A stretch of 7,688 nt of DNA, from NCBI GenBank assembly GCA_007116205.1, contig SKIY01000018.1, forward strand, positions 1 to 7,688, read 5' to 3'. Below the pieces are notes generated by a model. That model ran no database searches, was not told the origin of the DNA, and was given only the letters and a program-made list of their open reading frames with translations. A program made the translations under genes and the position numbers. Shown here piece by piece: positions 1 to 4,862 of the stretch. This stretch comes from Candidatus Izemoplasma sp. (GTDB taxonomy: Bacteria > Bacillota_I > Bacilli_A > Izemoplasmatales > Izemoplasmataceae). Each line of letters starts with the position of its first letter. Position 1 is the first letter of the stretch.

Positions 1-435
1 ATACAAGGTGAAGTTATTCAATCCCCAACGGTGTTGTTTGTTCGGGTTGGGACGATCTTTAGTGATATTAAGCGAATCTTTGGCGGATACACAACTGAAC
101 TTCCAATGACGATGCACAAAAACATGCGCTTAGAAAACACTGTTGTCCAAAATGAATCATTCGCGATTACCGCAGATTTAGCTGGGATTTACGTACAAGA
201 ACACCGCGAACGTGAAATCTATGAATGCATTGCCTGTGGGCGGTGCAATACGAAGTGCCCTGCGGGTATTTTACCATCAAAAATCATGCACGCCGCAGAG
301 CATGAAATATATTTAGAACGGATGCGGACGGATTTATGCATTGAATGTGGACTGTGTAGTTTCTATTGTCCATCAAAAATACCGGTTATGGGATTTGTCC
401 AAAAAGCAAAAGCAAAATTAAGGGGGGATTCATAA
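1..435 (+). CDS. rnfC: RnfC-like electron transport subunit, C-terminal part (5' end outside window)
   Basis: The reading frame is open from base 1 and ends at TAA 433-435, giving the last 144 residues of a longer protein; the GTG at 31 is internal, not the start. Two ferredoxin-type 4Fe-4S motifs are plain: C76-x2-C79-x2-C82-x3-C86-P and C113-x2-C116-x2-C119-x3-C123-P. The spacing and the Pro after each last Cys match the two-cluster module of RnfC. The preceding part (VRVGTIFSDIKRIFGGY) resembles the SLBB/soluble-ligand region before the clusters in RnfC. In Rnf complexes RnfC is the membrane-associated subunit that takes electrons from, or gives them to, NAD(H) through flavin and Fe-S centres. 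The NADH/FMN domain would lie upstream and cannot be seen. The next gene, RnfD-like, overlaps the stop by one base. PduS-type proteins share this architecture, but the RnfD neighbour favours RnfC. The protein ends soon after the second cluster, with no long tail. Confidence 0.85.
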   Translation: MQGEVIQSPTVLFVRVGTIFSDIKRIFGGYTTELPMTMHKNMRLENTVVQNESFAITADLAGIYVQEHREREIYECIACGRCNTKCPAGILPSKIMHAAEHEIYLERMRTDLCIECGLCSFYCPSKIPVMGFVQKAKAKLRGDS

Positions 436-1424
436 TGTTAAAACAACAACACACCCCTTTAGTCAGTACCGTAGAAAATACTTTTAAACGCATTATAAGC
501 TATCACATAGCAGTATGGTTTATGGTCTTTGTGGCACTAATCTTACAACTGATTGCCGATTGGCGGTTACTTATTTTTGGCTTTGGTCAAATCGCTTTAG
601 CAGTGGCGTTTGCAAGTGCTGGTGTGGCGGCTGTGAGAATGTTAAGACGTAGACCGTATGATTCCTATACTTATTATATGGAAGCCATCACTAAGGCCTT
701 ATTAGCAGCGTTGCTTTTACCAGTACAAGCCCCGTTTTACATTATTATATTTACGATTATTTTTATTCATCTATTCGAGTGGATCTTTAAAAAACTCTTT
801 CGTAAAAACATCATGCATCCAGTTTTATTAGCGTTATTAATTATGCATCTCGCATTTAGAGATCAACTCCAAGTATCAGAAACCATGATAAACATATTTA
901 GTGAAGCGTCATTAGAAGTTGGACGGATACGCTTGTTGCTCGGTGTATACGAAGGACTAACGCTAGGCACAACAGCGTTTTTAATTTTAGGGCTTTTATG
1001 GATCTATTTATCCGTGACTAAAATTATCCAGTTTAAAATGAGTGTTTCTTATCTGGGCCATATGCTGTTTGGTGTTATTGTTCTAACCTTACTTACTGAC
1101 TATACGATTTGGCAACTCTTCACAACACTGATCTTAGGATACACTTTATTCGTTTTAGTCTTTTTCATCGCTGAACCAACCTCGACCCCAGAAACAGATG
1201 AAATGATGGTGGTTTTCCCATTTATTAGTGTCTTATTCACCTTATGGTTTAGACTGCAGTTCGATATTATCGAAGCAGCACTTTATGCAGTTGTATTCGC
1301 TCAGTTTTTCACTTGGGTTAGTGAACAGCTCTTAAACCGGACGAGCCCAACCCGCGTCAAGATAATCTATGGATTAACCGGATTGGCATGGATTGGTATT
1401 ATCATTACATTGGTCGTAACATAA
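435..1424 (+). CDS. rnfD: RnfD-like integral membrane electron transport subunit
   Basis: This 329-residue, very hydrophobic protein has about eight to ten likely membrane spans. ATG 435 is chosen because it overlaps the rnfC stop (TAATG) and follows a purine-rich ribosome site (AGGGGGG, 421-427); an in-frame ATG at 366 lies inside rnfC and is rejected. Family landmarks are recognisable but worn: D76 followed by a Pro-rich loop (LLLPVQAPF), KNIMHP at 124-129 where RnfD/NqrB have K-N-x-F-N-P, a glycine-rich stretch around 170-180, and AEPTSTP at 246-252 where RnfD has TDPVTSP. The length is normal for RnfD. RnfD is normally flavinylated on Thr in an S/T-G-A-T motif; the matching region (about 150-170) reads FSEASLEVG, with no clear S-G-A-T. 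It may therefore be a divergent subunit without covalent flavin, or an NqrB/RnfD relative with another role. RnfA, B, E and G are not seen next to it. Confidence 0.8.
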   Translation: MLKQQHTPLVSTVENTFKRIISYHIAVWFMVFVALILQLIADWRLLIFGFGQIALAVAFASAGVAAVRMLRRRPYDSYTYYMEAITKALLAALLLPVQAPFYIIIFTIIFIHLFEWIFKKLFRKNIMHPVLLALLIMHLAFRDQLQVSETMINIFSEASLEVGRIRLLLGVYEGLTLGTTAFLILGLLWIYLSVTKIIQFKMSVSYLGHMLFGVIVLTLLTDYTIWQLFTTLILGYTLFVLVFFIAEPTSTPETDEMMVVFPFISVLFTLWFRLQFDIIEAALYAVVFAQFFTWVSEQLLNRTSPTRVKIIYGLTGLAWIGIIITLVVT

Positions 1425-1448
1425 AAAAAGACGCTTAAGCGTCTTTTT
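1425..1448 (+). terminator. Rho-independent terminator of the rnfC-rnfD unit
   Basis: Just after the rnfD stop, a perfect inverted repeat has GACGC (1430-1434), loop TTAA (1435-1438) and GCGTC (1439-1443), flanked by A5 (1425-1429) and T5 (1444-1448). The T-run is on the plus strand downstream of rnfD. Because an A-run precedes the stem, it could also act on the minus strand. Confidence 0.9.
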
Positions 1449-1454
1449 AAAGAA

Positions 1455-1479
1455 AAAGAAGAGGCTAGGCCTCTTCTTT
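1455..1479 (-). terminator. Rho-independent terminator of the FMN lipoprotein gene
   Basis: An 11-bp perfect stem (1455-1465 pairs with 1469-1479) closes a 3-nt loop TAG at 1466-1468. Read on the minus strand it lies 15 bases after the lipoprotein stop and is followed by a T-run (complement of 1453-1457). It stands tail to tail with the rnfD terminator. Confidence 0.88.
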
Positions 1480-1493
1480 ATATGAAGGAAAAA

Positions 1494-2015
1494 TTATTCT
1501 TGTGCTTGAGTTAAAGCAGCTTCGATTGCATCAAGGTAACCATCGATTGTAATCGTTACACCCGCAACTACATCGTCACCATCTTCGAAGTCAAACTCGT
1601 TATCAACGATGTCCCATGCAGGGATTTCTTGAGCTTCAATGATTGCATCAATAATAGCTTGGACTTGCTCATGCCACATCATTTCACCATCTACAAAGCA
1701 GTTACCGTCTGCATCATACTCAACTTCTTTAGCGCGATGCATATGGTATCCACAACCACCGTCTAATGACATTTTTGTTGTTGAAACTAGTTCTTCGTCT
1801 ACAGTCATGTCGTAAGCTGTGTCTACAAAGATATCAGAGATAAAACCATTTTCATCAACAAATAATACAGCAATTGTGTTTCTGTGTCCTTCAGTGTAAC
1901 CAAAGTACATACCTGGCTCGTAGTTTCCAGTTTCTACTTCTTCTTCTTCGCCATTACATGCACTTAATGCAAAAACGGCAGTGAAAACAAATAAAAGTGC
2001 TAATAATTTTTTCAT
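1494..2015 (-). CDS. FMN-binding domain lipoprotein (PplA/RnfG-like, covalently flavinylated type)
   Basis: A 173-residue secreted lipoprotein. The ATG at 2015-2013 is chosen because TAGGAGAAA lies just upstream and the lipoprotein signal starts there: MKK, a hydrophobic core, then lipobox L17-S-A-C20. The longer frame up to 2075 only adds charged residues and overlaps the promoter. After an acidic linker (EEEEVE) comes an FMN_bind-type domain: P-G-x-Y-x-G near the start, a central segment with D-G-G-C-G-Y-H-M-H-R, and near the C-terminus D148-V-V-A-G-V-T154-I-T. This last motif matches the Dxx(S/A)GxT consensus at which ApbE/FmnB transferases attach FMN through a phosphoester to Thr; Val replaces the usual Ala before the Thr. 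The flavin would sit outside the cytoplasmic membrane, as in PplA of Listeria extracellular electron transfer or in RnfG. It is convergent with rnfCD and divergent from the NusG domain II operon. No ApbE gene is in view. Confidence 0.83.
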   Translation of the reverse strand: MKKLLALLFVFTAVFALSACNGEEEEVETGNYEPGMYFGYTEGHRNTIAVLFVDENGFISDIFVDTAYDMTVDEELVSTTKMSLDGGCGYHMHRAKEVEYDADGNCFVDGEMMWHEQVQAIIDAIIEAQEIPAWDIVDNEFDFEDGDDVVAGVTITIDGYLDAIEAALTQAQE

Positions 2016-2054
2016 CGTATTTCTCCTAGGTTTTTTTGTTTTATTTCCATTAGT

Positions 2055-2083
2055 ATTATAAAGTCTGTAATACAAATTGTCAA
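2055..2083 (-). promoter_or_regulatory. Perfect-consensus sigma-70/SigA promoter for the FMN lipoprotein
   Basis: On the minus strand, TTGACA (2083-2078) and TATAAT (2060-2055) are separated by exactly 17 bases (2077-2061). All twelve consensus bases match. Transcription should start near 2048, giving a leader of about 33 nt with ribosome site TAGGAGA before ATG 2015. A full-consensus promoter suggests strong, largely constitutive expression unless a repressor acts. Confidence 0.9.
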
Positions 2084-2170
2084 CACTTAATGGGCTAAAA
2101 TTTGCGATTTAATTTAGAAAAACAAAGGACATTATAAAAAGTATTTTAATATCTTAATTAAGCGAAAATA

Positions 2171-2179
2171 TGATATAAT
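2171..2179 (+). promoter_or_regulatory. Extended -10 promoter of the NusG domain II/DUF1146 operon
   Basis: TGATATAAT is a full extended -10 element (TGN plus TATAAT 2174-2179). At the -35 distance there is no good TTGACA match (2151-2156 reads ATCTTA), which is common for extended -10 promoters. Transcription would start near 2186, leaving a short leader before the ribosome site at 2191. Confidence 0.7.
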
Positions 2180-2190
2180 TATTCTGTTTA

Positions 2191-2196
2191 AAGGAG
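2191..2196 (+). promoter_or_regulatory. Ribosome binding site that selects the TTG start at 2205
   Basis: AAGGAG ends at 2196, and the TTG at 2205-2207 follows at 8-nt spacing. The in-frame GTG at 2196-2198 overlaps this site and so cannot be the start it serves. The first downstream in-frame ATG (2247) has no comparable site. Confidence 0.8.
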
Positions 2197-2204
2197 TGAT
2201 TGGG

Positions 2205-2750
2205 TTGACTTATTTAGAAAAAGATAAAAAAACTACTGGCTTATCAATGAAACGTAGCGATAAGATATTGTTAAGTGTTGTCTTTATACTTGCGCTCATT
2301 GGATTTGCAGGAATCCTTTGGTTGCAAAGCGCACTTTCTGATGATGATGCAATCGCAATCGTTTCTTATGATAACACGCCAATCATGGAAATATACTTAA
2401 GCGATGGTGACTATACAATCATTGATCCAAGTAGAATTGTCCGCGCCGATGCACTCGGGGTTGTCAATGACTCAAGTTCTCCTTATCAAGGATGTTTTGA
2501 AGAAACAAACACCTATTGCGTGATGGGAGAAAATGGACCTGTTGTGATCCAGTATGATAATAACCGCGTGAGTGTCATTTATGAAACCAGTCCTTATAAT
2601 CTCTGTCGTAATCATGGCCCGACAAACTCACCAGCACGCCCGATTACTTGTCTGCCGAATTTAGTCACAATCCGTATCGAAAGCCAAGAAGATACCGATG
2701 ATGCCTATATTGAAAGGAGATATCCATGGATCCCACACAAGCAGCATTAA
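2205..2750 (+). CDS. Membrane-anchored NusG domain II protein (EetA-type family)
   Basis: A 181-residue protein with a charged N-terminus, one membrane span at about 20-42, then an extracytoplasmic domain. Its last half fits the NusG domain II family (PF07009, formerly DUF1312): G-E-N-G, a short strand with V-I-Q-Y-D, then C134-R-N-H-G and the hallmark C149-L-P-N-L-V-T-I-R-I. Two extra cysteines, C97 and C105, lie in an insertion between the first strands, so the domain could hold two disulfides or bind a cofactor; this is inference. Stand-alone NusG domain II proteins are not transcription factors. In Firmicutes they occur near FMN-binding proteins, ApbE and Rnf genes, and as I recall EetA of the Listeria electron transfer locus is one. 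Its divergent neighbour here is an FMN lipoprotein, which fits. Start is TTG (see the ribosome site). The last 25 bases overlap the next gene, so the two are probably coupled. Exact function is unknown. Confidence 0.8.
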   Translation: MTYLEKDKKTTGLSMKRSDKILLSVVFILALIGFAGILWLQSALSDDDAIAIVSYDNTPIMEIYLSDGDYTIIDPSRIVRADALGVVNDSSSPYQGCFEETNTYCVMGENGPVVIQYDNNRVSVIYETSPYNLCRNHGPTNSPARPITCLPNLVTIRIESQEDTDDAYIERRYPWIPHKQH

Positions 2751-2947
2751 TTGAACTGATCTTATTTTTTATTATTTTTCCAGTCACTTTTAAAGCAATG
2801 ATGGCCTTAGATATTACCAAAGGATTTCAAAAAGGAGCAGTATGGCAAATCCAGATTATTTATATCTTTCTTAGTATTGCATTAGCTTATCTTGTATCAA
2901 GTGGGTTATTTCGACTGATCGAGTTGAGCCATCGACTATTACTATAA
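2726..2947 (+). CDS. DUF1146 family small membrane protein (YwzB-like)
   Basis: A 73-residue protein with two likely membrane helices (about 8-26 and 42-62) and a short basic loop between them (K-G-F-Q-K-G-A). The pattern A-L-D-I-x-K-x-F-x-K-G, then Q-I-x-I-I-Y-I-F-L-S-I-A-L-A-Y-L-V-S, matches DUF1146, a conserved integral membrane family of about 75 residues in Bacilli whose B. subtilis member is YwzB. Its biochemical role is not known. ATG 2726 has AAAGGAG (2713-2719) at a 6-nt spacing, inside the end of the NusG domain II gene, so translation is coupled. Both products would be membrane-bound, and a physical partnership is possible but unproven. A terminator follows immediately. Confidence 0.8.
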   Translation: MDPTQAALIELILFFIIFPVTFKAMMALDITKGFQKGAVWQIQIIYIFLSIALAYLVSSGLFRLIELSHRLLL

Positions 2948-2977
2948 AAAAATAAGGATGCGTAATCCTTATTTTTT
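2947..2977. terminator. Bidirectional terminator between the DUF1146 and YigZ genes
   Basis: A 13-bp perfect stem (2947-2959 pairs with 2965-2977) closes loop GCGTA at 2960-2964. The A-run at 2947-2952 and T-run at 2972-2977 give a U-tract on either strand. It starts at the last base of the DUF1146 stop and covers the first two bases of the YigZ stop codon (minus strand), so it serves both convergent genes. Confidence 0.9.
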
Positions 2978-3587
2978 ATCGGTAATCAATAAACGTTTTA
3001 ACGATCTCAATATGAGCATTACCACTTGTTAAGTTTTGCACTTGCTTTTTCATCTCATCAAAGCTATTTTCAGTGCATTGAAAATAAATCATTACATCTT
3101 CTTTATAAATTGTATCGGTTATCTCACCATAGTGTTTCAACAAGCGTACAACGCCATCATAATGCGGAAATATCGTGTTTATAACAACAGTACACATTGA
3201 CATTTGCACTGTGTACTCCGCCATTTTCACAGCTTCGCTCGCACCACCTGTATAGGCTCTAACTAAACCACCAGCGCCTAACTTGACACCACCGTAATAC
3301 CGAATGACAACACATAAAACATTCGTTAAATCGTTTTTCTTTAATACTTCAAGGATAGGGAGACCAGCCGTTTTGCTTGGCTCACCATCGTCTTCATACT
3401 TTTGGATTTCCCCGCGATGCCCTAAAATATAACCATAACAGTGATGCGAAGCATCAGGGTATTGCTTTTTCAAACCAGTAAGCAAGTGTTCGATATCTTT
3501 AAAAAATGCCGCAGGGATTAAATGGGTAATAAAAACAGACTTCTTTATTTCGGCTTTATGGGTCACCGCTTTACGAATAATTTTCAT
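2976..3587 (-). CDS. YigZ/IMPACT family protein (UPF0029)
   Basis: A 203-residue protein of the YigZ/YvyE family, close to the usual 205-210. Signature motifs are intact: D66-D-G-E-P-S-K-T-A-G-L-P-I-L79 and V-I-R96-Y-Y-G-G-V-K-L-G-A-G-G-L-V-R110-A-Y. The N-terminal half is the conserved IMPACT domain; the C-terminal part (about 140-203) matches the smaller alpha/beta domain (DUF1949) of bacterial members. The eukaryotic relative IMPACT acts in Gcn2 signalling. Bacterial members are thought to touch nucleic acids or translation factors, but the role is not settled. ATG 3587-3585 is chosen because AAAGGTGAT precedes it and it starts at the conserved family N-terminus; the longer frame to 3677 would run through the promoter. 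It is transcribed away from the cca operon. Confidence 0.9.
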   Translation of the reverse strand: MKIIRKAVTHKAEIKKSVFITHLIPAAFFKDIEHLLTGLKKQYPDASHHCYGYILGHRGEIQKYEDDGEPSKTAGLPILEVLKKNDLTNVLCVVIRYYGGVKLGAGGLVRAYTGGASEAVKMAEYTVQMSMCTVVINTIFPHYDGVVRLLKHYGEITDTIYKEDVMIYFQCTENSFDEMKKQVQNLTSGNAHIEIVKTFIDYR

Positions 3588-3609
3588 TATATCACCTTTT
3601 CTCTTACCT

Positions 3610-3618
3610 ATTATACAA
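3610..3618 (-). promoter_or_regulatory. -10 element of the YigZ promoter
   Basis: On the minus strand 3618-3610 reads TTGTATAAT, containing a full TATAAT (3615-3610). No convincing -35 is seen at 16-18 bases. The start of transcription would be near 3603, a leader of about 15 nt before ATG 3587 that contains the AGGTGA ribosome site. Confidence 0.55.
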
Positions 3619-3644
3619 TAGATAAAATTGAATCGGTAGAAACG

Positions 3645-3673
3645 TGGAAAAAAAAGCAAATTTGTTGTATAAT
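3645..3673 (+). promoter_or_regulatory. Promoter of the cca-pullulanase-YhaM operon
   Basis: TATAAT at 3668-3673 has, 17 bases upstream, TGGAAA (3645-3650), matching TTGACA at four of six positions. The predicted start near 3680 leaves a leader of only about 9 nt before ATG 3689, with a GGTGAT ribosome site at its very 5' end. The same TTGTATAAT string occurs in the divergent YigZ promoter. Confidence 0.6.
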
Positions 3674-3688
3674 TCAAATGGTGATTCT

Positions 3689-4861
3689 ATGGATAAAAAG
3701 CATACATACGGTATTCAAATAATCAAGCAGCTTCAAAGCCACGGCTATGAAGCCTATTTTGTCGGTGGGTATGTACGCGATTATATTCTAAAAATCCCGA
3801 CAAAGGATATTGATATAACAACAGACGCTAAAACCCATGAAGTTATGCCTTTGTTTGAAAAGGTAGTACTTACGGGTGAGAAGTACGGCACAGTGACTGT
3901 AATTATTAATGGCTATAGCTTCGAAGTAACAACATATCGAAGCGAAGCTACCTACAGTGATTCAAGACATCCAGACGAGGTGCAATTTGTTACTTCTTTA
4001 AAAGAAGATTTAGCACGTCGTGATTTTACCATCAATCAGTTGGTTATGGATAGCGATTTAAATATTTTAGATCACTACGGTGGACGTGAAGACATTAAGT
4101 GCAAACGCATCCGTACCATTGGTGCTCCAAAACAACGTTTTGAAGAAGATGCATTGCGCATCTTACGTGCTTTTCGGTTCGTCGCAAAACTCGGATTTAC
4201 AATCGAGGAACAAACGTTAAACGCTATATATGAATCACGCTATCGCTTACAACATGTTGCGATTGAAAGAATTCAAGACGAACTTACAAAACTGTTTAAT
4301 CAATCCCATAAACAAAAAGCCATTGATGCGATGTTATCAACGGCTATTGATAAAGCATTGCCAGATTTACTTGGCGATTTAAAGATACTTAAAAACATTC
4401 AAGTACCTTATTTTGCTGAAGATGCTTTTGCAGCACTTTTCATAGAAAATTTAGCGACATTATCACATTTCAAATTTTCAAAAAAAGCGCAACGCACTTA
4501 CAAAGACCTTTACAACATATACTACCAAACTAAAGACGCACCATTTCAACCAGAACACCTCTTTCAATTTGGTAAAGCGCTTTGCTTAAAAGTGAATCAA
4601 ATACATCGTATGCTAGATAATAAAGATCACGAAAAAACGATTCACAAGCTTGACCAAACACTGCCTATCCGACGCGTCTGTGAATTAGCGTTTAAAGGTG
4701 AAGATATTATTGAAGCATTTGAGCTTGAAAACCGTAAATATATCGGACTAATTATCGATCATTTACTACTTGAGGTGTTACACAACCGTGTGCCTAATAC
4801 ATACGAAGCTTTAAAAGCCGCCGCAACTAAGTACATAAAGACTATTTTAAAGGAGATTTAA
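3689..4861 (+). CDS. cca: CCA tRNA nucleotidyltransferase (class II)
   Basis: A 390-residue enzyme that builds or repairs the CCA 3' end of tRNAs from CTP and ATP without a template. Motif A is V-G26-G27-Y-V-R30-D31 followed by D40-I-D42, the two metal-binding aspartates. R110-R-D-F-T-I-N116 is the conserved nucleotide-site motif, E153-D-A-L-R-I-L-R-A-F-R-F164 the base-selecting (EDxxR) helix, and E193-R-I-x-x-E-L199 the neck motif. The rest is the helical body and tail. The length is near Bacillus Cca (about 397). ATG 3689 is chosen over GTG 3644: the latter has no ribosome site, its extension adds no conserved sequence, and the predicted -10 lies inside it. All catalytic residues are present. 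It is the first gene of a tight three-gene operon; the stop is one base from the next ATG, and the next ribosome site lies inside its 3' end. A poly(A) polymerase is possible from sequence class alone but unlikely in this kind of host. Confidence 0.92.
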   Translation: MDKKHTYGIQIIKQLQSHGYEAYFVGGYVRDYILKIPTKDIDITTDAKTHEVMPLFEKVVLTGEKYGTVTVIINGYSFEVTTYRSEATYSDSRHPDEVQFVTSLKEDLARRDFTINQLVMDSDLNILDHYGGREDIKCKRIRTIGAPKQRFEEDALRILRAFRFVAKLGFTIEEQTLNAIYESRYRLQHVAIERIQDELTKLFNQSHKQKAIDAMLSTAIDKALPDLLGDLKILKNIQVPYFAEDAFAALFIENLATLSHFKFSKKAQRTYKDLYNIYYQTKDAPFQPEHLFQFGKALCLKVNQIHRMLDNKDHEKTIHKLDQTLPIRRVCELAFKGEDIIEAFELENRKYIGLIIDHLLLEVLHNRVPNTYEALKAAATKYIKTILKEI

Positions 4862-4862
4862 C

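Noticed and set aside
366..434. Upstream in-frame ATG extending the RnfD-like protein by 23 residues
   Set aside because: It lies inside the rnfC Fe-S coding region and lacks a ribosome site, while ATG 435 has one and couples to the rnfC stop.
2016..2075. 20-residue N-terminal extension of the lipoprotein
   Set aside because: It would run through the -10 element and leader, and would bury the lipoprotein signal sequence.
2095..2117. Imperfect AT-rich inverted repeat in the divergent intergenic region
   Set aside because: Only about five paired bases at the ends; expected by chance in DNA this AT-rich.
3588..3677. 30-residue N-terminal extension of the YigZ protein
   Set aside because: It spans the promoter and ribosome site; the conserved family begins at ATG 3587.
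3522..3722. 66-codon plus-strand open frame over the YigZ/cca intergenic region
   Set aside because: It is antisense to yigZ and out of frame with cca, has no ribosome site and resembles no family.
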